Origin: an uncultured Paenibacillaceae bacterium
GTDB lineage: Bacteria > Bacillota > Bacilli > Paenibacillales > DA-C8
Direction of reading: 5' to 3'
NCBI GenBank assembly: GCA_937957685.1
Contig: CALGAO010000049.1
Location: 1-64,000, forward strand
DNA: 64,000 bases
Shown here in pieces: positions 44,476-53,903 of the stretch (within the stretch, counting starts at the first letter, position 1; each line of letters opens with the position of its first letter). The translations under genes were made by a program, and so were the position numbers. The notes beneath the pieces are model-generated. The model was not told where the DNA came from and made no database searches. It worked only from the letters and a program-made list of their open reading frames with translations.

Positions 44476-45174
44476 TCATGCCCGGGCTGCGCCTCTCGCC
44501 ACCAGCATATAACCGATGCCACGGACCGTCACGATACGCTCGGGATTGGCCGGGTCAGCCTCGATCTTCCGGCGAAGATTGCTGATATGCACGGCGAGCG
44601 TTCTGGTGTCCTCCAGGCTGTCCGTCCCCCAGATGAGCTGGAACAGCGACTCGGAGCTGACCGCCCGATTGACGTGCTGTGCCAGGTAGGACATGAGGCC
44701 GAACTCCTTCTTGGAGAGGAAGATCGTCGTCTGTCCGATGATGACCGACTGGGCATAGTAGTCCAGCGTCATGCCAGGCAGCTCCAGCAGCTGGTCGCCT
44801 CTGCCGGCAGATACCCGACGCAGATGCGCCTTGATCTTGGCGATGAGCACGCCCGGACTGAACGGCTTCGTCACATAGTCATCGCCGCCGATGGCTAACG
44901 CCCGGATCTTCACCTCGTCTTCCTCGCGGCTGCTGAGGAAGACGATCGGCGCATCGGTGATCATGCGCGCACGCCTGCACCAATCGATGCCATTGTCATT
45001 GGCCAGGAGCACGTCCAGCACGATCAGATCCGGCCTGAAGGAGTGCAGGAGCTTCATCGCGTCCGCGCCGTTGTGGCTGCAGGAGCAACTGAACCCTTCT
45101 TTCTCGCAATAGGCTTGCACGATCTCACAGATATTCGGATCGTCATCGACGATCATGATTTTGTGTGCAACCAA
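44476..45174 (-). CDS. OmpR-family response regulator
   Basis: This response regulator of about 232 residues has a receiver domain with acidic pocket IVDDDP, phospho-Asp in LIVLDVLLANDNG, and Lys in DDYVTKPFSP. The winged-helix domain has FLSKKEFGLMSYLAQHVNRA, TLAVHISNLRRKIEADP and VRGIGYML. The TTG start is weak because AGAGG is only one base away; an ATG six codons later is an alternative. It is encoded 282 bp downstream of a sensor kinase on the same strand. That gap holds no gene I can support. Confidence 0.9.
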   Translation of the reverse strand: MVAHKIMIVDDDPNICEIVQAYCEKEGFSCSCSHNGADAMKLLHSFRPDLIVLDVLLANDNGIDWCRRARMITDAPIVFLSSREEDEVKIRALAIGGDDYVTKPFSPGVLIAKIKAHLRRVSAGRGDQLLELPGMTLDYYAQSVIIGQTTIFLSKKEFGLMSYLAQHVNRAVSSESLFQLIWGTDSLEDTRTLAVHISNLRRKIEADPANPERIVTVRGIGYMLVARGAARA

Positions 45175-45456
45175 ACCTCTGTCACCTGCCCCTTCATCTG
45201 ACGCACCGGGTCGTCCGTCGATCTCCCATCAAGCACGGCTACAACCTGATGCTCCATGCGGTACCCATGCCCCGATCATACCGCTGACTTTCATCAGGCC
45301 CTGCAACAACGGGTTGCCTGTCTGATCCGGTTCACCCTGATCCCGCAGTTCCAGCAGGCTCTCACCAGTCTGCTACCAGTCTATCACGGCGGGAGCATGC
45401 ATGGCATGCAATGTAAAGAAAAATTTAGATTCCTGCATTCCGTCACGCTCATCCGA

Positions 45457-47598
45457 TCAAACTGCCTGAACGCATGGAAGGGAGATCATGAAGGACGCTC
45501 CCATCACACCGTCGCTCTCCGCCCTGATCGTGCCGCCACTCGCGATCACGATCTCCCGGCAGATCGCCAGCCCCAGGCCGTTGCCTGTCGGGCCATTCTC
45601 CGACCCGGGCCGGTCGTAGCGGTAATTGCGCTCGAAGATGCGCTCCAGCTGGTCGGGAGGAATGCCGATCCCGGTGTCTTCCACACCCACGACCGCATAG
45701 CGGGTACCCCGCACTTCTTCGATGCGCAGCGTCAGCCTGATCGACCCGCCGCTGGCGGTGAATTTCATCGCATTGGATACCAGATTAAACAAGGCCTGCT
45801 CCAATCTCTGCACATCCATCTCGACTACCGGCGCGTGCCCGCCCGGCGCTTCCTCGCCACAATCCAGCACGAAGTCCAGGCCGGCATCGCGCACGACGAG
45901 CTCATACTGGCCATGGAAGTCGCGCAGGAACCGGGCGACGCGCACCTTCTCCATGCGGTACGAGATTTGCCCCGTTTCCAGATGAGACAGGAAGGAAAGC
46001 TCCTCGATCATGCGATGGATGCGGATGGTGTTGTCGCGGATGTATCTCAGGTACTGCTCATTGCGCTCCGGCTTGACCATATCCCGCACCGCCTCGACAT
46101 AACCCAGCATGCTGGAGAGCGGCATGCGAAGATCATGCGTGATATAGGCGAGGAGTTTCTTCCTCCCTTGCTCCGATTGCAGCAGCTTGTCGTAGGAGGT
46201 GCGGAGATCCTCATGCGCCACGGACAACGCCTGCGTGCGTTCCTGCACGAGCTTCTCCAGATTCGTGTTCATCCCGGTCAGCATGGCATTGGCCTCCTGC
46301 AGCTCGCGCGCGATCCGCTCCTCATTCGCCGCCGTTCTCGTGAATCTCGCGGAGATCAGCATCATCTGGGCGATCGTGAACACCAGAAGGCCGAGCGGCG
46401 AAGTATTGCCGACCGGCGACAGCTCGCTGTAATAGAGGAAGTCGTTGATCACCGTGACGAGCGTGATCACGGACACCCACAGGAAGATCCTCGCGCCCTC
46501 CAGCCAGCTCCTGAATGCCAGAACCAGGCCTGCCATCAGGTACACCATATGCGTGACCACCACGACGCCGATGATCGGCAGGGCTTTCGTATAGATCAAT
46601 GCCGGCGTAAGGATGACCAACGCGCACAGGAGGCCGGTTGCAACCTCGGAACCACGCAGGAACCAGCGCGGTACGATCAGAGGGAAGATGCATCGGGCAT
46701 ATCTGGTCGTGAGGTATCCGCAGGAGCTCAGGATCAGATACTCGATCTTGAATTGCAGCTCCCATGGACATGCGGGCCATATCATCGTGAGGATGATCTC
46801 GCCGACGAGCAATGAGCGGATGCTGAGCGAGAAGGTCAACAAGCCAAAGTACAGAGGTGCCTTGTCCTTGCGACGCAGAAAGAACAGCAGCAGGTGATAC
46901 AGGCCGATCATCATCAGGCTGGCGGTGATAAACATCTCGTAGGCGATTTTCAGATTGGTCCTGAAGGCCATGCGGTCGCTGCCGCCAAGCTCGATGAACT
47001 TGGTGATGCCGCCCCGATGGTGATGAAAGTTGGCCACCTGCATCACGAGCTCAACCGTATCGCTCTCAGGCTGAAAGAACACGAGCTTCGTCGCCAGGCG
47101 CGGCGTCACGCTCTCCCCGGATTCACCGACCTCGCCAATTGCCGCCAGCAGCTCGCCATTGATCCACAAGCGATACGATTGGAAGATGCTGGGCATCCTC
47201 AGCGCCAGACGCTCGTGGCTTTCCTCATCAGCCAGCCGGATGTTCAGCCTGTAGGTGGCATATCCCGTACTGCCGAGCTTCTGATCATCCAGCGCATAAC
47301 CCAGCCAGGATCGGGGCAGATCGATCCAGCGTTCCTGGTCGTGCTTCTCCGCTTCCCGCGTATGGATGTCATCCGGCTCAAGCAGTTCATGCCAATAAAA
47401 CGCCCATTCCCCGGTCAGTTTGACCGGAGTTTCACTTATGCGGATATCGCTCAGATCCAGCGTGCCCTTCTCACTCTGGACCTGGATGGAGTCCGGCGCG
47501 AAGATGAGAGCAAGCGTGGCGAGCAAGCCGATAACGACCGTCACAGTCACTTGAAGCCAGATCGAACGGTCATCGAAGCGCGGAAACCTCACCTTCAT
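45457..47598 (-). CDS. 7TM-DISM sensor histidine kinase
   Basis: This 713-residue kinase has one N-terminal transmembrane segment, then an extracellular DISM-type beta domain at about 45-210 (GEWAFYWHELLEP, YATYRLNIRL, IFQSYRLWINGELLA, a jelly-roll typical of carbohydrate-binding sensor modules). Seven transmembrane helices follow at about 220-420, then a coiled coil and a kinase core with phospho-His in LLAYITHDLRMPLSSMLG, NLVSNAMKFTASG, DTGIGIPPD and GNGLGLAI. It probably signals to the OmpR regulator encoded next. Sensing of a sugar or related ligand for the nearby cluster is plausible but unproven. Confidence 0.9.
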   Translation of the reverse strand: MKVRFPRFDDRSIWLQVTVTVVIGLLATLALIFAPDSIQVQSEKGTLDLSDIRISETPVKLTGEWAFYWHELLEPDDIHTREAEKHDQERWIDLPRSWLGYALDDQKLGSTGYATYRLNIRLADEESHERLALRMPSIFQSYRLWINGELLAAIGEVGESGESVTPRLATKLVFFQPESDTVELVMQVANFHHHRGGITKFIELGGSDRMAFRTNLKIAYEMFITASLMMIGLYHLLLFFLRRKDKAPLYFGLLTFSLSIRSLLVGEIILTMIWPACPWELQFKIEYLILSSCGYLTTRYARCIFPLIVPRWFLRGSEVATGLLCALVILTPALIYTKALPIIGVVVVTHMVYLMAGLVLAFRSWLEGARIFLWVSVITLVTVINDFLYYSELSPVGNTSPLGLLVFTIAQMMLISARFTRTAANEERIARELQEANAMLTGMNTNLEKLVQERTQALSVAHEDLRTSYDKLLQSEQGRKKLLAYITHDLRMPLSSMLGYVEAVRDMVKPERNEQYLRYIRDNTIRIHRMIEELSFLSHLETGQISYRMEKVRVARFLRDFHGQYELVVRDAGLDFVLDCGEEAPGGHAPVVEMDVQRLEQALFNLVSNAMKFTASGGSIRLTLRIEEVRGTRYAVVGVEDTGIGIPPDQLERIFERNYRYDRPGSENGPTGNGLGLAICREIVIASGGTIRAESDGVMGASFMISLPCVQAV

Positions 47599-47947
47599 GG
47601 CACCAACTCCATTCGACGAAGATAGACGATCTCTTGGTTGATATGGTATCTATCATAACATCGAATGGGGGTTGCCCCCAATGATAATTTGCGAATTGGC
47701 GAACTCACACCATCTTCTTGCTTCATGATCATGTCGAAATGAGGTCAACCTGGGGTGAAAATGACCAATTGTGAACGATCGCATGAGTATGATTGAATGG
47801 ATGATCACCATATAGGAAAGTGATTGATGATGTCGTATTGGCATGACTATGATACGGAACCGATTGGCGAATAGAGCGCAAGTTGCTGGAGCACGATGAT
47901 GGTCTATGCTAATATGTCTATAGTCTATATTAGGAGCGTGATATAGG
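47599..47947. other. 349-bp intergenic region
   Basis: No gene was recognised. It contains a short GGGGGTTGCCCCC hairpin near 47670 without a T-run. Near 47910-47935 there are three TCTAT direct repeats, just upstream of the next gene, possibly part of its promoter. The composition drops to AT-rich from here. Confidence 0.5.
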
Positions 47948-48211
47948 ATGGATAATATCATCAAAGAGATCGGAGCTTTGCTTGATGAAAAGCTTGGCCA
48001 GAAATTTGAACCTCTTATTGCTCGCCTGGACTCTATAGAGGAGCGGCTTGATGATATTGACATACGAACAGAAGAGCTCCAGAAGAATGTGTCCCGTATT
48101 GAAGAAAAAGTCGATATGCTTTTTTCTGATCAGCCTGATGATATTCGCACCATGTTGCAGATCATGGATAAGAAACTTGATGCTTTGAAGCATGATGTAG
48201 AGTTTACGTGA
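47948..48211 (+). CDS. Small coiled-coil protein (87 aa)
   Basis: The ATG is preceded by AGGAGCGTGATATAGG. The product is almost entirely heptad-patterned (FEPLIARLDSIEERLDDIDI, RTEELQKNVSRIEEKVDMLF), predicting a dimeric or trimeric coiled coil with no membrane segment. It resembles small Bacillus accessory proteins of unknown function. Its stop abuts the IS3 remnant (GTGAAGATG), so the original 3' end may have been altered by insertion or deletion. Confidence 0.65.
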   Translation: MDNIIKEIGALLDEKLGQKFEPLIARLDSIEERLDDIDIRTEELQKNVSRIEEKVDMLFSDQPDDIRTMLQIMDKKLDALKHDVEFT

Positions 48212-48468
48212 AGATGATCCAGGAACAGGGAAAACCGGTGGCGCATGTCGCTCGGGAACTGGGCGTATCCGACAATACCCTGCACCGTTGGATCAGCAAA
48301 TTCAAAAAGGATCCGGTCAACGTTTTTCGCAGCAGCGGTAACCTGGAAATGGAGGAAAAGATCTTCCTCGACATGCAGAAGCGAATCCGCCAACTCGAGA
48401 TGAAGAACGAGATTCTAAAAAAGCACCGCTCCAAGTATCACAGGCTCCCCATCTTCATCTTATCCTAA
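48205..48468 (+). mobile_element. IS3-family orfA remnant
   Basis: The frame reads VKMIQEQGKPVAHVARELGV, then LHRWISKFKKDPVNVF and MQKRIRQLEMKNEILKK. This is the helix-turn-helix and leucine-zipper part of an IS3-type transposase OrfA. The usual N-terminal dozen or so residues and everything after ILKK, including the frameshift region and all of orfB, are missing. No terminal inverted repeats were seen. It marks the left boundary of a rearranged accessory island. Confidence 0.8.
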
Positions 48469-51400
48469 AGCTGACACATCCAACACAAAAGCAGGCAGCG
48501 GTTCCCGCATCGTCCATTCCATGTTGATCGGCGCCGATCCGTAATGGTTCTTGTAATCCGCCAAACCGACACAAGTAAAAGGCATCGTCACGACTCCGTC
48601 ACTTTTCTTCTCCCGGATAAAAAACAATACAGGATGCTTGCTATGCTTCTGGTTAATATACCGGCGTCCTGTAGGGGACTGAACGGTCGTTCGACTCTGC
48701 GATTGCCAATGGAATACCCGCTCGTTCACCGCATAGTCCTGATACATCGTCGTGGGAGAGTAATCTTTCTCGGATTTCACCAATGTCACGAAGAATACAT
48801 CCATGTTGCGATTTGCGAGATACAGAACCCCCTCTTGAAAATGCCTATGCTTCCATGCCGTATGCAGTCCTAGTGCAGCCAGGATCTGATCACTTGAGTA
48901 ATTGCAATACAGATCGATCGGTATATCTTCATCGATTCCTTTGATTGGCCTGCCTACGATATCGATATGTTCATATTGATGGCGCAATACATCACATATC
49001 TCCGCATAAGCCAAAGGATGCCCAATCAACCAATAAAGCGCCTCTTCCACGCTACGAAACTGGTCGTATTTCCACTCCGACAAGCCCACATTCCAAAAGG
49101 TGTAATACAGCATGAGGAGCATTGAACGTTCAACCGGAGTAAGATTCATCGAACCTTGCCCCTTGGCGTCTCGAATGGAAGCCAACGCACGAAGTGAAAA
49201 TTCAATAAAGCGTGCGGAATTGCAGAATGAAAGCTGTTTGAGCCCACTTGCCAATACCCTCTCGCGGATCTCCCCAACAGGCACATCACATGGTACAACA
49301 TTTTCTCTAATCCCCAACCCATAGACGGTTGTAGGTGTTGAACGACCATACACTTCGATCGGCTTCACATGATAATCTTCAAAGAACTCTCCCAATCTCC
49401 ATTCCTGGTGATGAGTGAAATAATCAGTTGCTTTACGGCGTATTGTTCTCAGATTATTGATCGAAGCTCGAATATGAGCCAGGATCACCTCCTGTGCCCG
49501 CTTCTCCAGGATGATCGAGCATCCCTTGGGCACATTCGTAAATCCTTGCTCAATTTCCCTCAATACTGACCTGCGTGTTCGAGGCAACAGGGCCTGGAAA
49601 CGTTGCTCGAAGTTGTAATCCTTGTGTGCCTGTCCGACAAAATCAAGCACCGTCAAAGCTTCCTTCCCTTCGCAGAGCCGCAAGCCCCGTCCAAGCTGCT
49701 GCAAGAAGACCGTCAAACTTTCCGTAGGCCGCAGGAACAGTACGGTATTCACTTCGGGAATATCCACACCTTCGTTATACAGATCCACAACGAATACAAA
49801 ATGGATTTTCTTGTTGACCAGCCGTTTCTTCACGGTATCCCTCACGTCGTCTGGCGACTCGGAGGTCAGGAACTCCGAAGGAACCCCAAAGTCATTGAAT
49901 TGCTTGGCCATAAACTCGGCGTGGAGCTGGCTGACGCAGAACCCGATCCCGATCACATCACCGATGTCATTGCAATAACGCTGTACCGCATCATAGACCA
50001 ACCTTGCCCGCTCTCGTGCTACTCGTTCCTGAAGAACGAACACTTTCTCCAATTCCGCTTCGTCATACCTGCCGAATCTCCATTTGACCTGGCTCAGATC
50101 CACGGAGTCTGTGACTCCGAAATAGTGGAATGGACTGAGCAGTTTACGCTCAATCGCTTCATATAATCGAATCTCTGCGGCTATTCGTCCATCGAAGTAT
50201 TCGGTGACGTTCTTGCCGTCCGAACGTTCCGGTGTGGCTGTCAGTCCAAGCAAGATTTTGGGCTTATAGTATGCCAGCAACTGCTGATATGACGGTGCGG
50301 CCGCATGATGAAACTCGTCCACAATGATAAAGTCATAATAATCAGGAGGCGTCATCGAATACAAATCCCTGGAGTTCATTGACTGTATGGACACAAACAA
50401 ATGATCAATCTGTTCCGGTACTTGACCTGCCACCATCACATGCCCAAAATTCATATCCCGTAAAATGGAGCGAAAGCAAGCCACGCTCTGGTTAAGTATT
50501 TCTTTGCGATGGGCTACAAACAGCAGCCTGTTCTTCTTTCCAGGGTTTTGCTGACAAAACCTTCGATAATCAAATGCAGAAATGACTGTTTTCCCGGTCC
50601 CGGTTGCCGCAACGACAAGATTGCGATACCGCTTATGAACTTCTCGCTCAGCTTGCAGCTTGTCCAGAATTTCCTGTTGGTAGTAGTAGGGTTGAATGTC
50701 AAAATAATAACCTAACGTATCTTGGTCATCGATCTTCCAGGATCGTTCCGCCCTTAATGCCTGCCGCAATTTCTGCTCGTGCTTATGTGGAATAAACGTC
50801 GTAAATTCAGGATTATTCCAATAGTGCTCGAATGTCACTTCCACTTTTTTCACAAGATAAGGAGCATCCTGTTCAGTCAATTTCACATTCCATTCGAGGC
50901 CTGAAGTCATGGCCGATTCAGAGATATTGGAGGAACCGATATACAAGGTGCTGAAGCCTGTATTTCGCCAAAATAAATAAGCCTTGGCATGAAGTCGTGT
51001 CGTTTTCGTATCATAGGAAATTTTCACTTCCGTGTTCGGAAGCTTGACCAATTCCTGAACCGCTTTGTAATCAGTGGCTCCCATGTAACTCGTCGTAATC
51101 ACGCGAAGTTGTCCGCCTTGCTGGGTGAATGTTCGGAGATCATCCAACAGCAAGCGCAACCCGCTGAACTTGATGAAGGATACAAGGAAGTCAATCCGAT
51201 CACACGTGACAATCTCTTTCTTCAACTCAGCCATCATGCTTGGTTCCCGCTTATCCCCGGTGAACAAAGAACTGATGGACAGAGAGGTGTCAGGGCGCAT
51301 GCGTGGCTTGGAGAATGCCTTTTTATCGAGTAATTCGAGCAACATCTCTGCGTCTTGGTGAATCAACTGACCTTTTAGCCTGGATACCAGTTCATCATCC

Positions 51401-51669
51401 AGCTGATCGGTGTGATGATCCAGGTATTGAATGATGAAGCTGATGATGGAATTACATAATGCGACGCGGTCTCTGACGGCTGTTTCGCTGTTGTCCAGGT
51501 AATGCATGACTTCGGTCAACATGCGCCCCATATATTTTCCGAGGATTGCCGCTGATTCAGCGTGGTCGATTTTTTCAATTTTAGCTTCGTGCCAGTCTTC
51601 ATTTAATTTAGACAGTTCATCTTTCAGGTAGTCCGTAATGACCTGTTCATATAAGCCAAATTGAAGCAT
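48460..51669 (-). CDS. PLD-nuclease / SF2 helicase / DUF3427 fusion protein
   Basis: This is a 1069-residue multidomain protein. A helical N-terminus (about 1-150) is followed by a phospholipase-D-like domain (about 160-310, with TTRLHAKAYLFWR and SSNISESAM, one HxK set). The SF2 helicase has Walker A VVAATGTGKT, DEFH box IIVDEFHHAAA, LGLTATPERSDG and motif VI QQLGRGLRL. A C-terminal DUF3427 region (about 700-1069, FHWQSQSRTTVQSPTGRRYI) completes it. Such proteins recur in defence islands and probably process DNA; the role is inferred. It sits beside a SIR2 remnant and an IS fragment. Coding appears intact. Confidence 0.85.
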   Translation of the reverse strand: MLQFGLYEQVITDYLKDELSKLNEDWHEAKIEKIDHAESAAILGKYMGRMLTEVMHYLDNSETAVRDRVALCNSIISFIIQYLDHHTDQLDDELVSRLKGQLIHQDAEMLLELLDKKAFSKPRMRPDTSLSISSLFTGDKREPSMMAELKKEIVTCDRIDFLVSFIKFSGLRLLLDDLRTFTQQGGQLRVITTSYMGATDYKAVQELVKLPNTEVKISYDTKTTRLHAKAYLFWRNTGFSTLYIGSSNISESAMTSGLEWNVKLTEQDAPYLVKKVEVTFEHYWNNPEFTTFIPHKHEQKLRQALRAERSWKIDDQDTLGYYFDIQPYYYQQEILDKLQAEREVHKRYRNLVVAATGTGKTVISAFDYRRFCQQNPGKKNRLLFVAHRKEILNQSVACFRSILRDMNFGHVMVAGQVPEQIDHLFVSIQSMNSRDLYSMTPPDYYDFIIVDEFHHAAAPSYQQLLAYYKPKILLGLTATPERSDGKNVTEYFDGRIAAEIRLYEAIERKLLSPFHYFGVTDSVDLSQVKWRFGRYDEAELEKVFVLQERVARERARLVYDAVQRYCNDIGDVIGIGFCVSQLHAEFMAKQFNDFGVPSEFLTSESPDDVRDTVKKRLVNKKIHFVFVVDLYNEGVDIPEVNTVLFLRPTESLTVFLQQLGRGLRLCEGKEALTVLDFVGQAHKDYNFEQRFQALLPRTRRSVLREIEQGFTNVPKGCSIILEKRAQEVILAHIRASINNLRTIRRKATDYFTHHQEWRLGEFFEDYHVKPIEVYGRSTPTTVYGLGIRENVVPCDVPVGEIRERVLASGLKQLSFCNSARFIEFSLRALASIRDAKGQGSMNLTPVERSMLLMLYYTFWNVGLSEWKYDQFRSVEEALYWLIGHPLAYAEICDVLRHQYEHIDIVGRPIKGIDEDIPIDLYCNYSSDQILAALGLHTAWKHRHFQEGVLYLANRNMDVFFVTLVKSEKDYSPTTMYQDYAVNERVFHWQSQSRTTVQSPTGRRYINQKHSKHPVLFFIREKKSDGVVTMPFTCVGLADYKNHYGSAPINMEWTMREPLPAFVLDVSALG

Positions 51670-51710
51670 CTTCCCACCACCCGATTACACTTTGACAAAC
51701 AGTATTCGAC

Positions 51711-52332
51711 TTATCGGGAAGGAGTCCTTCTTGCCAATAAAAATCGTCTTGGGAATGAGTACGAGAATCCATCAATTATGGTGTACCCACATCGACTTGC
51801 AGCTTGTTCAAATAATGTATCATAGTTAAGTGTAAAAATTTTTAAACGCGGGTACTTTAGCTTTCTGGAGGTAAGTTTCTTTAGAAACAATTCGTGATGA
51901 GAGTTCTCTGGAAGAATTAGTGTGCATTCTTCTTTAATAATATTTTGGATTCTCCTAATCATTCCTTCTACATTACGGGGAACAAAATCCTGAGCACTAA
52001 TTGCCCTTGAGAGCAATGCCTCTAGATCAGGATTGCTTTCGTCAAATTTTATGGCCTCACAAAAGCGAGAAAATTCCTCTTTCCCAATTTCCTCGGTTAC
52101 AGTCTCCCATAGTTCTTTCATCGTCTTGCCTTTTTTCGTATCAGCACCTATGCCAATTGATGAGCCTGATCCTGTTAAAACTATTAGATTCTCGAATTGA
52201 TTTGATAAATATGTACTGTAAAACTTTCTTAATTTATCGTATGCATATTCTTTTGGACTCATATCTTCATAATCAGCAACTTCTTTCCCATTGAATCTGA
52301 CAGTATCTTCATCGTATTCGATATTATTGGAG
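51711..52332 (-). pseudogene. SIR2-family defence gene remnant, truncated at both ends
   Basis: The conserved SIR2-like part reads NLIVLTGSGSSIGIGADTKK, then SNPDLEALLSRAIS and LKIFTLNYDTLFEQAASRCG, the NAD-binding core of SIR2 domains used in anti-phage systems. It breaks off after GFSYSFPR, where relatives continue for a long C-terminal half. The upstream end joins foreign LysR sequence at about 52330. An internal ATG at 52262 could still start a 184-residue product. It lies just upstream of the helicase gene on the same strand, consistent with a former defence operon. Confidence 0.7.
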
Positions 52333-52903
52333 TGGCGGTGAACGCCTTGCTGACGAACCGATCCCGGCGGCGGATCAGCCGGGTCGTCATGTGCCGGTAT
52401 GCCTCGGGGACGGGCACAACGCGCAGCGTCCCGTCTCCTTCCGGCAGCGCGGATACGGGCAGCAGCGTCGCCCCCAGGCCGGACCGCACGCAGCCCAGCA
52501 TCGTCTCCAGCGTGGCGGTCTCGATCACTTGCGCCGGCCGCAAACCCTCGCTTTCCAGCCATGCCTCCGTCACCGCGCGGAACGGGCACCCTTGCGGGAA
52601 CACCACCCATGTCGCCCGGGACAGATCCGGCTCTTCCCCGCCGCTCCGCGTCACCAGTCCGACGACGTCCCGAATCTCGTAATCGGAGACCAGCAGGGAC
52701 GAACCGATCTCCCCCGTCACGAACGCTCCGTCCAATTCATAATTCAGCACCTTCGCGCACAGATCCGGCGATGTTCCCGTCACCAGCGAGAGCGAGACGT
52801 GCGGATAGCGGGTCTGAAAATCGGACAGCACGTGCAGCAGCCTGGCGGAAGCGACCGTCTCGACGACGCCGATCGCAAGCGTTCCGCCCGGCCATTGGAG
52901 AAG
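52333..52903 (-). pseudogene. LysR-family regulator fragment (effector domain only)
   Basis: About 190 residues of a LysR substrate-binding domain are present (PGGTLAIGVVETVASARLLH, YELDGAFVTGEIGSSLLVSD, LETMLGCVRSGLGATLLPVS, IRRRDRFVSKAF). The DNA-binding helix-turn-helix that should precede PGGTLAIG is absent, as are the last few residues. Its C-terminal end runs into SIR2 sequence and its N-terminal end abuts an oppositely oriented enzyme fragment. It cannot act as a regulator. Confidence 0.8.
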
Positions 52904-53160
52904 ACGGGCCGACACTCGCCGCGCTGGCCAAGACCTATGGCGGCCTGCCCGTCATCGCCAACGGCAAGCTGGGCGAACCCGAACGGGCGGAGCGCCTGCT
53001 GGCGGACGGCGATGCCGACCTCGCGGCGATCGGGACGAGCGCCCTCGTCAATCCGGATTGGCCGCGCAAGGTGAAAACGGGCCTTCCGCTCGCGCCGTTC
53101 GATCATGCCTTCCTGCACCCGATCGCCACGATCCGGGACGAGGAGTGCGCGCTCCGATAA
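52903..53160 (+). pseudogene. Old-yellow-enzyme C-terminal fragment
   Basis: The plus-strand frame encodes about 85 residues: EDGPTLAALAKTYGGLPVIA, GKLGEPERAERLLADGDADL and PDWPRKVKTGLPLAPFDHAF. This is the last quarter of an NADH:flavin oxidoreductase of the old-yellow-enzyme family, with the FMN-phosphate-binding ANGKL and GTSALVNPDWP regions. The catalytic N-terminal three quarters are missing. The open frame upstream of 52903 is antisense LysR and not protein sequence of this enzyme. Confidence 0.8.
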
Positions 53161-53164
53161 AGAA

Positions 53165-53203
53165 GACGTCCCCCGGCCGCGCATTCGGCCAGGGGACGTT
53201 CTG
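53165..53203. terminator. Bidirectional terminator
   Basis: A stem GACGTCCCC / GGGGACGTT with inner GGCC pairing lies between the old-yellow-enzyme fragment and the convergent hydrolase gene. Confidence 0.7.
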
Positions 53204-53893
53204 TTAGGCCATATCCAGCTTCCCGCCGTGGTAGCAGTAATAATGAGCCGCGCGCAGTGCCGTCAGCTTCCCGAGCGATTGCTCCGCGCCGGACAGATCG
53301 AGACAGAACTGCGGATTGGCGATGGCGAGCCGTCCGTTCTCGTTCACCGCCGCATCGCCGGCAATCACGCTGTTCAATTCGGGAATATGCAGCGAGATAT
53401 GTCCGGGCGTATGACCGGGCGTCGCGATGACGCGGCACCGTCCGTCGAACAGCTCGTCGCCGTCGCGCACCGTTTCGTCAACGGGCACATGCTTCAGGCT
53501 CTCCAGCTGCCGGATGAACCAGCGGCCGAACTCCTGCTGCTCCTCGGGCAGATGTTGCTGCATGTTCTCGGCCTGGATCAGCCGCTCCGACTTCCGCTCG
53601 CCGCTGATGGCCCCCGCTTCCCGCTCGCTGGCGATGATCCGGACCCCGGGGTATTTGGCTTTGAGGTCATGCAGTGCCCCGATGTGATCGATATCGTAAT
53701 GCGTCATGATGACGTGGGTCAGATTCCGCGCGTCATAGCCGTGTCTTGCGATCTCCTGCTCGATGCGCGGCAGAAAGCCCGGATACCCGGCATCCACCAG
53801 CGCCAGCACATGATCCGCCGCGATCAGACTCGGATAGATGACATCGGTTTGACCGTTCAATTCGAACGGCAAGCTCAGTTCGATGATGTTCAC
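53204..53893 (-). CDS. Metallo-beta-lactamase-fold hydrolase (lactonase/glyoxalase II-like)
   Basis: A GTG start at 53893 (VNIIELSLPFELNGQTDVIY) has GAGG seven bases upstream. The 229-residue protein has the dinuclear metal signature THYDIDHIG, a later ligand His in ATPGHTPGHISL and ligand Asp in VIAGDAAV, matching the MBL fold of hydrolases and AHL lactonases. It begins 10 bp after the multicopper oxidase stop, overlapping its end region as the last gene of a three-gene operon. The substrate is probably a lactone or thioester; it cannot be chosen from sequence alone. Confidence 0.87.
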   Translation of the reverse strand: MNIIELSLPFELNGQTDVIYPSLIAADHVLALVDAGYPGFLPRIEQEIARHGYDARNLTHVIMTHYDIDHIGALHDLKAKYPGVRIIASEREAGAISGERKSERLIQAENMQQHLPEEQQEFGRWFIRQLESLKHVPVDETVRDGDELFDGRCRVIATPGHTPGHISLHIPELNSVIAGDAAVNENGRLAIANPQFCLDLSGAEQSLGKLTALRAAHYYCYHGGKLDMA

Positions 53894-53903
53894 AAGCCCA
53901 CCT

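Noticed and set aside
45256..46815. 519-codon open frame opposite the 7TM-DISM kinase
   Set aside because: It has antisense-shadow composition (Arg/His/Asp-rich), no recognisable domain and no ribosome site; the kinase on the other strand is fully supported.
44476..47598. YesM/YesN-type sugar-sensing pair
   Set aside because: The kinase has a 7TM-DISM architecture with a HisKA domain and the regulator is OmpR-type, not AraC-type.
52399..53160. 253-codon protein ending in old-yellow-enzyme sequence
   Set aside because: Only the last 85 codons resemble the enzyme; the rest is antisense to the LysR fragment and is low-complexity Arg/Pro/Ser.
47948..53160. Complete prophage or intact transposon
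   Set aside because: No integrase, structural phage genes, attachment repeats or terminal inverted repeats were seen; only one IS3 fragment is present.
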